Source: Candidatus Omnitrophota bacterium | GTDB lineage: Bacteria; Omnitrophota; Gorgyraeia; Gygaellales; Profunditerraquicolaceae | Assembly: GCA_030691585.1 (NCBI GenBank) | Contig: JAUYEC010000185.1 | Span: 1 to 9,188, forward strand | DNA length: 9,188 nt | Direction: 5' to 3' | Shown: piece after piece, positions 1-7,116 of the stretch | Layout of the letters: every line of letters starts with the position of its first letter | How positions within the stretch are numbered: the first letter of the stretch is position 1 | Made by a program: the position numbers and the translations under genes | Notes under the pieces: generated by a model | What the model was told of the DNA's origin: nothing | What the model saw: only the letters and a program-made list of their open reading frames with translations | Database searches by the model: none

Positions 1-223
1 AGTGCGAATGCGAGCAGATACCGCAGATACGCTCAATCAAATACATATCCTGGATATAGGTGCGCTCTTCGCAGGCCTTTTCAATGCCGCGGTGGTTATA
101 ACCTATTTTAATATTCACATCGGTGATCTTTTCGCCGCGCAGGGTGATCAGGAAACTCTCCGGCTCTTTTAACGAGGGATGCTGCGGCCCGATCGGGATA
201 TTTACTTCGCCTGAATCATGCAT
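1..223 (-). CDS. Group 4 [NiFe] hydrogenase large (catalytic) subunit, N-terminal part; cut by the window edge
   Basis: This is the first 74 codons of a protein related to NuoD/HycE/EchE, running off the window at position 1. The start includes GPQHPS near residues 12-17, the HRGIEK motif at 44-49 and RICGICSHSH at 65-74. The RxCGxCxxxH motif (Cys67, Cys70) is the L1 signature that binds the Ni-Fe centre in hydrogenases; NuoD of complex I lacks these cysteines. By family knowledge the protein would carry the active site that interconverts protons and H2 on the cytoplasmic side of a membrane complex. The ATG at 223 overlaps the stop of the NuoC-like gene by 8 bases and has a GAGGTG ribosome site 4 nt upstream. 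The second (L2) cysteine pair lies outside the window, so catalytic competence is inferred from L1 and from the hydrogenase-type small subunit nearby. Confidence 0.88.
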   Translation of the reverse strand, partial: MHDSGEVNIPIGPQHPSLKEPESFLITLRGEKITDVNIKIGYNHRGIEKACEERTYIQDMYLIERICGICSHSH

Positions 224-692
224 TTTTCACCTCGTTGTTGGCAGGAAGATTACCCTTCCAGTCCTTACGCAAAGGATAGTCGCCCAGCGGCCATTCATCG
301 GGAAGCGGATACCTGCGCCCTTCGGCAAGCCCCTTAACTTCAATACCCAGAAGATCCATCAATTCCCTTTCATAGGCGTCAGCCGATGCAAACAACGGCG
401 TCACCGTCTCAATGACGGCCTCGGAACGCGGAATACGGATCTTTAAATCTAAAACCATGCCGCCGTCTTTATTCAAGTGATAGATCACTTCAAAACCATC
501 CCTGTTGTCTAAGCCGGTGATCGCAGAGAGGAATGAAAAATTTAATTCGCCGGTAACGAATTTTAATACTTCCGCAAAATTTACGGCCGGGACCTCTAAT
601 GCCATGCGCCTCTCTCTTTTAATTATCACGGCGCCTTTTAAGTAATCAAATTTATTTTCCAATGCCTGTTTTAAATTTTCTTCAGCGGACAT
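216..692 (-). CDS. NuoC-like (30 kDa family) subunit of the membrane-bound hydrogenase
   Basis: This 158-aa soluble protein matches the 30 kDa family found as NuoC in complex I, MbhK in archaeal hydrogenases and the N-terminal part of HycE. The family signature is visible near residues 106-145: YERELMDLLGI, followed by a stretch ending PLRKDW. These proteins brace the small and large catalytic subunits in the peripheral arm and carry no cofactor. The start at 692 is well supported by GGAGG seven nt upstream (plus-strand 700-704). The gene overlaps the small-subunit gene by 22 bases and the large-subunit gene by 8, which points to translational coupling. NuoC and the large subunit are separate here, unlike the fused HycE/HyfG proteins of E. 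coli. Confidence 0.9.
   Translation of the reverse strand: MSAEENLKQALENKFDYLKGAVIIKRERRMALEVPAVNFAEVLKFVTGELNFSFLSAITGLDNRDGFEVIYHLNKDGGMVLDLKIRIPRSEAVIETVTPLFASADAYERELMDLLGIEVKGLAEGRRYPLPDEWPLGDYPLRKDWKGNLPANNEVKNA
228..233 (-). promoter_or_regulatory. Ribosome binding site of the hydrogenase large subunit
   Basis: GAGGTG on the minus strand lies 4 nt before the ATG at 223, within the last codons of the NuoC-like gene. It supports this start and coupled translation of the two subunits. Confidence 0.7.
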
Positions 693-1144
693 GGCACTTC
701 CTCCCTCTTTTTATTTTCCTCAAGGCTGTTCAGCAATTTGGCCAAGCCGTCAATCAGGGCCTTAGGGCTGACCGGGCACCCCGGAATATAAGCCGCTACA
801 GGCAGAACTTTATCAATACCGGCCTTGACGTTATAACAACCCTTAAATACTCCGCCCGAGCAGGCGCAGGTGCCCACAGCCACCACAAACTTCGGCTCCA
901 ACATCTGCTCATAGATCATTTTAAGGCGCGATTCAACCTGCTTAGTCACCGGCCCCGAACACAAAAGTATATCGGCGTGGCGCGGCGTAGCTTTTAGCAC
1001 CACCCCGAAGCGCTCTAAGTCATAACACGGAGTAAGCGCAGCAATGATCTCTATGTCGCAGGCATTGCAGGCCCCGGTATTAAAATGCAGCACCCACGGA
1101 GACTTGACCCTGGCCCAATTAACAACTTTTCTAATTACGCTCAT
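671..1144 (-). CDS. [NiFe] hydrogenase small subunit (NuoB/HycG/EchC-like, 4Fe-4S)
   Basis: This 157-aa protein is the electron-transfer small subunit, which holds the 4Fe-4S cluster next to the Ni-Fe site. The visible ligands are Cys26 and Cys29 in GACNACDIE, Cys93 in GTCACSGG and Cys123 in PGCPVSP. The first pair is CxxC as in group 4 hydrogenases; complex I NuoB has adjacent cysteines at this site. The length is typical of HycG/EchC-type subunits, and no twin-arginine signal is present, in keeping with a cytoplasmic-facing complex. The ATG at 1144 has no visible Shine-Dalgarno in the 16 nt before it. A large palindrome (1160-1210) lies directly upstream and separates the gene from the NuoA-like gene. 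The end overlaps the NuoC-like gene by 22 bases. Confidence 0.92.
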   Translation of the reverse strand: MSVIRKVVNWARVKSPWVLHFNTGACNACDIEIIAALTPCYDLERFGVVLKATPRHADILLCSGPVTKQVESRLKMIYEQMLEPKFVVAVGTCACSGGVFKGCYNVKAGIDKVLPVAAYIPGCPVSPKALIDGLAKLLNSLEENKKREEVPCPLKKI

Positions 1145-1159
1145 ATTGATTTACAGATA

Positions 1160-1210
1160 TGTAGGGGCGGGTTTTACCTGCCTGCCGGCAGGCAGGAACC
1201 CGCCCCTACA
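1160..1210. repeat. Composite nested palindrome between NuoA-like and NuoB-like genes
   Basis: The outer arms, 1160-1173 and 1197-1210, are 14-base perfect reverse complements with core GTAGGGGCGGGTT. They enclose TTA plus a 20-base perfect palindrome (1177-1196) centred on GCCGGC. The outer arms match the palindrome family at 3820-3850 and 7954-7982, while the inner palindrome looks like a second repeat family inserted in the first one's centre. The element starts 8 nt after the NuoA-like stop (minus strand) and ends 15 nt before the small-subunit ATG. No U-run follows it on the transcribed strand, so it is not an obvious terminator. Confidence 0.93.
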
Positions 1211-1218
1211 GCACACCC

Positions 1219-1554
1219 TCATTTTCTCAATAATATCAATAACCCGGTGATTGCTCCGGTAATATATACCACTGCCACGGCAAAGATCCCTATTGTCTCC
1301 GTCGGGACAGTGGCAATGACCAGGGCGATCACGTGTAGTATGGTAAAAAAGAAAGCAAAGGGAAAAAACTGGCTGTAATCGGGCTGGATCAAATGCCCGG
1401 AAAACTGCTCGCCGCAGGAATACGCCTTTCTTGACTGCTCCGGAGGATTCGGGTTACTGAAGGCAAGGCGCTTGGACAGATGCATGATTAAACCGGCTGC
1501 CAGGGTCAGTATCAAAAACGCAAGCGGCGGGCTCAATAAAGCTTTATATGGCAT
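1219..1554 (-). CDS. NuoA-like membrane subunit with a diverged acidic motif
   Basis: This 111-aa protein has three hydrophobic segments, near residues 8-26, 62-82 and 87-109. The loop KAYSCGEQ (43-50) corresponds to the YECG-type loop of NuoA, and the following F-rich helix aligns with the family's FDVE motif. NuoA anchors the junction between the peripheral and membrane arms of complex I. Here the motif reads LHVIAL, so the conserved Asp and Glu are replaced by His74 and Ile76. NuoA homologues are uncommon in [NiFe] hydrogenase operons. The start at 1554 lies 3 nt after the NuoK-like stop, with GAAAGGA six nt upstream. The call rests on helix layout, the Cys loop and position next to NuoK/NuoB-like genes; a lineage-specific subunit of similar shape is the alternative. 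Confidence 0.72.
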   Translation of the reverse strand: MPYKALLSPPLAFLILTLAAGLIMHLSKRLAFSNPNPPEQSRKAYSCGEQFSGHLIQPDYSQFFPFAFFFTILHVIALVIATVPTETIGIFAVAVVYITGAITGLLILLRK

Positions 1555-1557
1555 AAT

Positions 1558-1878
1558 TTATCCTTTCAGATTACTCAACTTCCTGGTATCAATGGTCTGG
1601 TTATACCTGTAGAGCCAGAGCACTATGCCGCCTGCCACCACCATCATCACTACCTCAATGACTATTAGCGTAATGACCAGCGCCTGCGCCAGCGCCTGGT
1701 TTCCGGTCAGGTAACCGGCCAGGATGATCAAAAGTGTGGCCGCCTTGACCAGGATCTCAAAACCGATCAGCGCCCGGATCAGGTTAAATGTCGCCAGGAT
1801 GCAATATACGCCGCAAATGCTTATCAGGATGATGAATATCCCGAAATACCAGAATAATTGCAGGGGCTCAACGCTCAT
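1558..1878 (-). CDS. NuoK-like (MnhC/HyfE family) membrane subunit
   Basis: This 106-aa protein has three transmembrane helices, the size and shape of NuoK and MnhC. The conserved membrane glutamates are present: Glu41 in LIGFEILVKA and Glu75 in LIVIEVVMMV, matching Glu36 and Glu72 of E. coli NuoK, which are part of the proton path. The segment AQALVITLIVIE is typical of the family. A reading frame continues upstream to 1911, but the ATG at 1878 is preferred because AAGGAAG lies 6 nt before it and the family begins with a short N-terminus. The gene overlaps the end of the NuoJ-like gene by 11 bases, which suggests coupled translation. It should sit between the NuoJ-like subunit and the antiporter-like subunits in the membrane arm. 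Confidence 0.93.
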   Translation of the reverse strand: MSVEPLQLFWYFGIFIILISICGVYCILATFNLIRALIGFEILVKAATLLIILAGYLTGNQALAQALVITLIVIEVVMMVVAGGIVLWLYRYNQTIDTRKLSNLKG

Positions 1879-2362
1879 GCGTATCTTCCTTGAATAATAT
1901 AGCCACGCCAAAGGCGCCGGCTAATAGAACAATCACCTGGCCCAAGAGGTCCGGATGGCGCAGGTTCCAGAGCACGCTGCGGACGTCCTGGCCGGCGGGA
2001 GTAACCGGAAGTTTCAAGGCCGGCGGATGACTGAAATGCAGCAGCAGAAAACCTGCGACGATCAGGATAAGCGGCAGATACCAGAATTTAACAAACCTTT
2101 CTCTGCGGCGTACGAACAAACGCTCCTTACTTACCCTTGAAGTAAAACTTATGGTGGTCACAAATATAACCGAAATAAGCCCGGAGCAGACGGACAGTTC
2201 AAATACCGCGGCAAGCGGCGAACCCAGCCGAAACATTATTACCGAAAGTATGGCGCTGGTAAGAGCCAGGCCAACTACCGCCCTGATCAGCCTGATGGTC
2301 AACACCGTCCACAGAGACGTCAATAACAACATGATAATAAGTATCAGGTCAATGGCAGCCAT
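1868..2362 (-). CDS. NuoJ-like (MbhD/E-type) membrane subunit
   Basis: This 164-aa membrane protein has about five hydrophobic segments. Residues 27-72 (IRAVVGLALTSA, then a buried Glu55 in AAVFELSV, then GLISVIFVTTIS) match the NuoJ/MbhD type. The C-terminal part, from about 136, ends in GQVIVLLAGAFGVAILFKE, like the MbhE-type end of Mrp-derived subunits. Such proteins form the hinge region of the membrane arm and relay conformational or charge changes. The start is uncertain: ATG at 2362 gives a 7-nt gap from the preceding gene but has no near ribosome site, while an in-frame TTG at 2380, overlapping that gene, would add six residues. I chose the ATG because the protein then begins right before the first helix. 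The gene's end overlaps the NuoK-like gene by 11 bases. Confidence 0.85.
   Translation of the reverse strand: MAAIDLILIIMLLLTSLWTVLTIRLIRAVVGLALTSAILSVIMFRLGSPLAAVFELSVCSGLISVIFVTTISFTSRVSKERLFVRRRERFVKFWYLPLILIVAGFLLLHFSHPPALKLPVTPAGQDVRSVLWNLRHPDLLGQVIVLLAGAFGVAILFKEDTHER
1885..1891 (-). promoter_or_regulatory. Ribosome binding site that fixes the NuoK-like start
   Basis: AAGGAAG on the minus strand lies 6 nt before the ATG at 1878, inside the end of the NuoJ-like gene. It supports this internal ATG over the upstream in-frame start at 1911. Confidence 0.75.
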
Positions 2363-2369
2363 GAGTGTT

Positions 2370-3800
2370 TTAGAAAACAATCTCCCCTACCGGCAGCATA
2401 AAATTATTATACATGAAGGCAAACCCTATGCCTACCGCAATCACCACCAGCGCCAGCGCCGACTCCAACAGGACCAGCCCTATTCCGGCCTCTTTGGCCT
2501 GCTGGAGCCCGTCGGCAAGCCCGCCGAAGAATATCTTACGTTGCATGACCAGCGCGTACCCTAAGGTCAAGATACTGGCGAGTATGGCTACCGTCGCATA
2601 CACGGGCTTGCCGGCCTGCATCAGGGCCAGGATAATGATAAACTTGCTCCAAAATCCCGCCAGCGGAGGAAGGCCGGCGGCAGAAAAAGCCCCCACCAAA
2701 CACGAAAAGTTGGTGATCGGCATACGCTGGCCCAGGCCTCCCATTTTGTCCATATCAACCGTGCCCGTCTCTTTTTCCAGGCAGCAGGCATTGACAAAAA
2801 GCAGGGTTTTAGAAATCGCGTCGTTAAACAGGTGGAAGGCCGCGCCGGCAAAAGCCAGCGGCGTGCCGCAACCCAGGGCGAGCACGATGTAGCCTACCTG
2901 GCTGACACTGGAATATGCCAGCATTCTTTTAAAATTGTGCTGGTAGAACGCCCCTTGGGCGCCGATGATGATCGAAAAGACGCCCACGAACATCAACAGG
3001 TTCTGCATTTGGGGGTTGAGCGGAAATACCGAAGTCACCAGGCGCATCAGGATATAGGCGCCCGGGATCTTCGTAACCATGCCGCTTAAAAGCACCGACG
3101 CCGCGCTAGGGGCGCTGGAATGCGCGTCGGGGAGCCAGGCATGAAAAGGCGCCAGGCCGGCTTTGATAAAGAGGCCGCATAAAAATAAACCCATGGCAAG
3201 CTTGGCAAGAAATCCCCCGCCCGAGCCGCTCAATGCCCCGTAAATGACGCTAAAGGAAACCCCGCCTGAAAGCAATAAAAAGAGCGCTATGGAAAAAAGC
3301 ATCAGCACGGTGGCGATAGCCGAAAGGATCAGGTATTTAAAGGCGCCTTCCAAGGCGAGTTTATCCTTCTTGAGCGCGATCAGGATGAATAAAGCAATCG
3401 CGCAGACCTCCAAAAATACGTATAAAGAAAAAAGATCGGTGGTCATGGCCACCGCGTTCATCCCCATGAGAGTGATCAATACCAGGTTGGTAAAATTAAA
3501 ACGCTTTGATTCCTCTGTAATAGTGTAGCGGCCGGCCACAAGCGTTGCCAATACCACGATAGCAATAGACAACAGCGTCACCAGGCTTAAGCCGTCGAGT
3601 GAAAATTGAAGGTTAAAGAACGGCCCAAGGGGGTCGGGATAAGCGCTCCAGAACAACAGTGGATGGAACGCCACAAGCGCCGCCTGGGCCAGGGCCAAGC
3701 CGGCGGCAACCCAGAAAGCCAGCCTGTGCGTCAGGGCCTTTGGCAGCAGGTTTAAGATAAGCGCCGCGGCAAACGGCGCCAGGATAAATAATGAAACCAT
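2370..3800 (-). CDS. Antiporter-like proton-channel subunit (NuoN/NuoM/MrpD type), 476 aa
   Basis: This polytopic protein of about 14 helices belongs to the proton_antipo_M family shared by NuoL/M/N, MrpA/D and hydrogenase subunits. The channel residues are in place: Glu131 in LYVFLEVCA, Lys213 in LFIKAGLAPFHAWLPDAH with His220, Lys244 in MVTKIPGAY, Lys331 in AISKTLLF, and Lys386 in GFWSKFI after GLPPL. It should therefore be able to move protons or take part in Na+/H+ exchange. DLFSLYVFLEV resembles the MrpD group, and the length fits MrpD or NuoN better than NuoL. The start at 3800 has AGGAG at 3812-3816, about 11 nt upstream. A 31-base palindrome lies between it and the preceding NuoL-like gene. 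The last bases overlap a possible TTG start of the NuoJ-like gene. Confidence 0.93.
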   Translation of the reverse strand: MVSLFILAPFAAALILNLLPKALTHRLAFWVAAGLALAQAALVAFHPLLFWSAYPDPLGPFFNLQFSLDGLSLVTLLSIAIVVLATLVAGRYTITEESKRFNFTNLVLITLMGMNAVAMTTDLFSLYVFLEVCAIALFILIALKKDKLALEGAFKYLILSAIATVLMLFSIALFLLLSGGVSFSVIYGALSGSGGGFLAKLAMGLFLCGLFIKAGLAPFHAWLPDAHSSAPSAASVLLSGMVTKIPGAYILMRLVTSVFPLNPQMQNLLMFVGVFSIIIGAQGAFYQHNFKRMLAYSSVSQVGYIVLALGCGTPLAFAGAAFHLFNDAISKTLLFVNACCLEKETGTVDMDKMGGLGQRMPITNFSCLVGAFSAAGLPPLAGFWSKFIIILALMQAGKPVYATVAILASILTLGYALVMQRKIFFGGLADGLQQAKEAGIGLVLLESALALVVIAVGIGFAFMYNNFMLPVGEIVF

Positions 3801-3819
3801 CTTTATATGCTCTCCTCAT

Positions 3820-3850
3820 TGCAGGGGCGGGTTTGAAACCCGCCCCTGCA
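3820..3850. repeat. 31-base palindrome between the NuoL-like and MrpD/NuoN-like genes
   Basis: The arms 3820-3834 and 3836-3850 are perfect 15-base reverse complements around a single central base. The core is GCAGGGGCGGGTTT. It begins 2 nt after the NuoL-like stop codon (3853-3855) and ends a few bases before the AGGAG ribosome site of the next gene. The core is shared with 1160-1210 and 7954-7982. No poly-U tract follows on the minus strand. Confidence 0.95.
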
Positions 3851-3852
3851 TC

Positions 3853-5664
3853 CTATTTTAACAAAAACAAAACCGCGGCTATCGAGCCGGCCAGGGCCCA
3901 GACAATATAGACCGCGTAATAACCCGAATGCACAGCGCTCAGGCGGCCGCAAAACGCGTTATTCATGCCGGGGATAGCAACATTGTATACCCAATCTATT
4001 TTTCTATCCAGCCATGCCAGGGCCCTTGTCAACAGGCCCATAGCCGCCAATCCGGCCTCGTAAGGATCGGCGTATTTTTTTTCCGCCAGGGCATAGACGG
4101 CGCGGATAAAAGGAGCGTGATAAATATCATCGGCGCTTTTTAGGGCATCTTGCGTAGCCCTTACCCGCAAGAGATGATGGATAAGGGCCGCCAGAAGGAC
4201 CACTATGGTTAATATGATAAGCATGATGTTTGCAGCCGGCATATGCCAGGCGCCTGCCTCCCCCAGGAACGGGGCAAGCCAGCGCTCTAAGACAAATCTA
4301 CTGCCCAGCCCCAGCATAACGCAGGCCGCCGCGGTCACGATCATCGGAACAAGCATTGCCGCGGGCGCTTCTTTTGTATCTGCGCTGCCTGACCGCCTTG
4401 CGCCCAAATACGCGCTATGCCCCAGTTTTAAAAACGAGACCGCGGTCAGTAAGGACCCCATGATCGCCGCCAGATAAAATATCAGCCCGCGCTCCAATGC
4501 CGCGTCATAGATCAGCTCTTTGGAAAAAAATCCGTTAAAAGGCGGGCAGCCGGAGATAGAAAGCGCCATCACCGTAAAACAGATAAAAGTCACCGGCATC
4601 CTGGAGCCTAACCCGCCCAGTTTTTCCAGGTCCGTAGTGCCGGCCTGCTTCTCCACTGAACCGGCGGTAAGAAAAAGCCCGCTCTTGTATGTCGCGTGGT
4701 TTATCATATGGAAAATTCCGCCGATGACCCCCGCGGGCAAACAGGTGCCTATGCCCATAATCATATAACCGGTCTGGCTGACAGCATGATAAGAAAGCAA
4801 CCTCTTATAATCCTTCTGCACCAACGCTACCATTACCGCCAAAACAATAGTCAACGCTCCCACGCTCATCAAGGCTATGCTCAAAAAAGAGCCCTCCTGC
4901 AACTTGAACATATCCCAGGATATCCGGATAAGAAAATATATTCCCAGTAATTTATCCAGGGAAGCCGGCAGAAAGGCCATAAAGCTAAGCGGGGCGTCTT
5001 CGGCGGCATCAGGTATCCAGCTGTGAAAGGGCATTGCCCCGGCCTTGGAAATCGCACCGATGACCAAAAGCACAAAGGCCGTGCCCGCCAGGGCGCCATC
5101 CGTAGAAAGGTTGATCTTGGAAATGGCCAGCGTTCCGGCCAGCCGCCAGGTCAGCGCGATACCTGCCATCATGCAAAGGTCGGCTATGCCGGAGATCACA
5201 AACGCCTTGATCGCCGTCGGATATGCCTCTTTGCGCCCGATCCTGATCAAGCCGAACAACAGAATAAGCAGCCCTTCCCAGAAAAAAAGCAGGACTATCA
5301 GATTATCCGCCAGCAGGGCGCCGTTTACAAAGGATAAAGAAATCAGGACATAACCGTAAAACTGCCCCAGGCAGGGCTTAGCGCGCATAAAAGAAGTCGA
5401 ATACAGGACCACAAGAAACGCAAAACCCGCGGCGGCAAATACGACAAAAGCGCTGAAATTATATACCCTCAGGGAAAAATCAATCCCAAAGCCGAGCCAC
5501 GGCATCAGGCAGGCGGAATCTTTTCCGAATAGCGAGGCGGCGATAAATAAATCGGCCGCGGCCGCCGCTAAAGCCATGCCTTCGCGCAGGCGGCGCGGCA
5601 GAACCAGAGCCAGGAGGCCCGCGCCGAAAGGTAAAAATATAAGTAAAAGCAGTTTATGCATCAT
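3853..5664 (-). CDS. NuoL/HyfB-like antiporter subunit with C-terminal extension, 603 aa
   Basis: This is the longest membrane subunit and, like NuoL, has a C-terminal extension beyond the 14-helix core. Channel residues are Glu130 (FFWEGLL), Lys207 (AISKAGAMPFHSWIPDA, His214), Lys238 (SLDKLLG), Lys327 (ATYKSGLFL) and Lys382 (FFSKELI). After a variable loop near 422-435 come more helices, a polar stretch near 505-540, and a final part with a DRKIDWVYN segment and a last helix. That end resembles the NuoL C-terminus, which in complex I follows the long lateral helix. The frame extends upstream to 5769, but I place the start at 5664, where ATGA overlaps the preceding gene's stop by 4 bases; a second ATG follows at once (5661). 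The role is proton or Na+ translocation at one end of the membrane arm. Confidence 0.93.
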   Translation of the reverse strand: MMHKLLLLIFLPFGAGLLALVLPRRLREGMALAAAAADLFIAASLFGKDSACLMPWLGFGIDFSLRVYNFSAFVVFAAAGFAFLVVLYSTSFMRAKPCLGQFYGYVLISLSFVNGALLADNLIVLLFFWEGLLILLFGLIRIGRKEAYPTAIKAFVISGIADLCMMAGIALTWRLAGTLAISKINLSTDGALAGTAFVLLVIGAISKAGAMPFHSWIPDAAEDAPLSFMAFLPASLDKLLGIYFLIRISWDMFKLQEGSFLSIALMSVGALTIVLAVMVALVQKDYKRLLSYHAVSQTGYMIMGIGTCLPAGVIGGIFHMINHATYKSGLFLTAGSVEKQAGTTDLEKLGGLGSRMPVTFICFTVMALSISGCPPFNGFFSKELIYDAALERGLIFYLAAIMGSLLTAVSFLKLGHSAYLGARRSGSADTKEAPAAMLVPMIVTAAACVMLGLGSRFVLERWLAPFLGEAGAWHMPAANIMLIILTIVVLLAALIHHLLRVRATQDALKSADDIYHAPFIRAVYALAEKKYADPYEAGLAAMGLLTRALAWLDRKIDWVYNVAIPGMNNAFCGRLSAVHSGYYAVYIVWALAGSIAAVLFLLK

Positions 5665-7106
5665 CTGGCCCACGAAAGCATCTGTTGCGCAGTATATCTG
5701 GCGAGGACGCCGGGATAATTGACTAGAATGCCCCCCGCTAATGATAACGCGGCAAATAAGGCGACGCAAAACACCATCACCGGCGAACCTTCCCTGGAGG
5801 CGGAGATTTTCAACTCCCCTAAAAACACCGCGCTGAAGGCCCGGTATAAATAAAGTATGGTCAAGATCGCCCCCAGGAGAAATACCGAAACAATCCAGAA
5901 GCTGCTGCCTTCCATGGCGCCGGCAAATACCATATATTTAGCAAAAAAACCTCCCAAAGGCGGCACTCCCATTACCGAAAAAGCGCAAAATAAAAAAGCA
6001 AGCGCTGTCACCGGCATAACATTGATCAGCCCGCCGAGCCTGGTAATGTCTTTTGTCTTGGCGTTGTGTTCGACGATACCGGCGCACAAAAAAAGCCCGG
6101 CCTTGGCTAAACCATGCATCAATATATATAGCAGAGCCCCGGCAACGCCGATCTGGACTCCGCAGGCAAAACCCAGAAATATAAAAGCTATCTGGCTGAT
6201 GGTTGAATAGGCGATGATCCTCTTTAAGTCCGTTTCACGATATGCCGCCCCCGCCGAGACCAGCGCGCTGATGCCGCAGAGGACAAGCACAAAAGTTTTC
6301 CAGGGCAGATCCAGCGGAATGGTGACGATAAAAATCCTGGCAAAGGCATACACGCCGATCTTAACCAGGACCGCCGCATGCAACAATGCCGTTACGGGTG
6401 CCGGAGCTATACCTGCATCGGGCAGCCAGGTATGTAAGGGTAAGGTCGCTGACTTGGAAAATATGCCGGCCAATATCAGCCCCACGGTTAAACCCGATAT
6501 GCTCTGCGATTGCAACGCAAGCCTTATGGCCGCCAGGTCAAAACTTCCGGCCTCAAGGTAGAGCCTGATAAAACCGAGAAGCATGAGCAGCGCTCCGGAT
6601 ACCGTCATCAAAAGCGCCTTATCCGCCCGCAGGGCGTGTTCCTTTTCCCTGGAAAATCCGATCAACCGCCAGCTGGTGATGGCGGTGATCTCCCAGAATA
6701 AATACAGGAAAACCAGGTTTCCGGAAAAAACCAGGCCCATCATCGAACCAAGAAACAGGACGACAAAAGAATAATATTCGTTCTGGTTTCGGTAATGGCT
6801 GATGTAATCAAACGAATACAAGACGATGATGACGCTGATAAAAGATGAAACGCAGGCCATAAACACTGCCAGGCTATCGGCCCGGAGCGTAAAGTCAAAA
6901 CCCAAAGGCATCGCAACAGTAAAAGTCGCAAGCTCCCCTTTGTACACCAACGGCAGGAGCGAAGCCGAATACACAAAAGAGACCAAAACAGCGGCAAGTG
7001 CCAGATAGTTCCTGAAGGCAGCGGACACCTTGCCAAGAACCGGCAAGATGCATGCGCAGATAATGGGAGTAAATACTATAATCAGTAAAGAATGTCCGTT
7101 AGACAT
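5661..7106 (-). CDS. First antiporter-like proton-channel subunit (NuoL/MrpA-N-type), 481 aa
   Basis: This third member of the proton_antipo_M family has about 14 helices. Key residues are Glu139 in LYLFWEITAITSW, Lys218 and His225 in FSKSATLPLHTWLPDA, Lys249 in AVLVKIGVY, His331 and Lys335 in HGLAKAGLFL, and Lys390 in GGFFAKYMVF. FWEITAITSW and VLVKIGVY resemble the N-terminal core of MrpA and NuoL more than MrpD. The complex therefore has three full channel subunits, as complex I does. The frame is open upstream to a GTG at 7184, but those 26 extra residues are basic and encoded entirely in the 7117-7206 repeat. The ATG at 7106, just before the first helix, is preferred although only a weak GGA precedes it. 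This gene opens the hydrogenase block, 114 nt after the GAF-ANTAR stop. Confidence 0.92.
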   Translation of the reverse strand: MSNGHSLLIIVFTPIICACILPVLGKVSAAFRNYLALAAVLVSFVYSASLLPLVYKGELATFTVAMPLGFDFTLRADSLAVFMACVSSFISVIIVLYSFDYISHYRNQNEYYSFVVLFLGSMMGLVFSGNLVFLYLFWEITAITSWRLIGFSREKEHALRADKALLMTVSGALLMLLGFIRLYLEAGSFDLAAIRLALQSQSISGLTVGLILAGIFSKSATLPLHTWLPDAGIAPAPVTALLHAAVLVKIGVYAFARIFIVTIPLDLPWKTFVLVLCGISALVSAGAAYRETDLKRIIAYSTISQIAFIFLGFACGVQIGVAGALLYILMHGLAKAGLFLCAGIVEHNAKTKDITRLGGLINVMPVTALAFLFCAFSVMGVPPLGGFFAKYMVFAGAMEGSSFWIVSVFLLGAILTILYLYRAFSAVFLGELKISASREGSPVMVFCVALFAALSLAGGILVNYPGVLARYTAQQMLSWAR

Positions 7107-7116
7107 ATATATTTTC

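Noticed and set aside
1879..1911. Upstream start for the NuoK-like gene
   Set aside because: It lies inside the NuoJ-like gene, and a good ribosome site points to the ATG at 1878, which also matches the family's N-terminus.
5665..5769. N-terminal extension of the NuoL-like protein (upstream in-frame start at 5769)
   Set aside because: The 35 extra residues are basic and polar, overlap the preceding gene, and come before the normal hydrophobic NuoL start. The ATGA overlap at 5664 is more natural.
1..7106. Ordinary respiratory complex I (NADH dehydrogenase)
   Set aside because: The L1 cysteines in the large subunit and the CxxC in the small subunit indicate a [NiFe] hydrogenase, and no NuoE/F/G genes are seen in the window.
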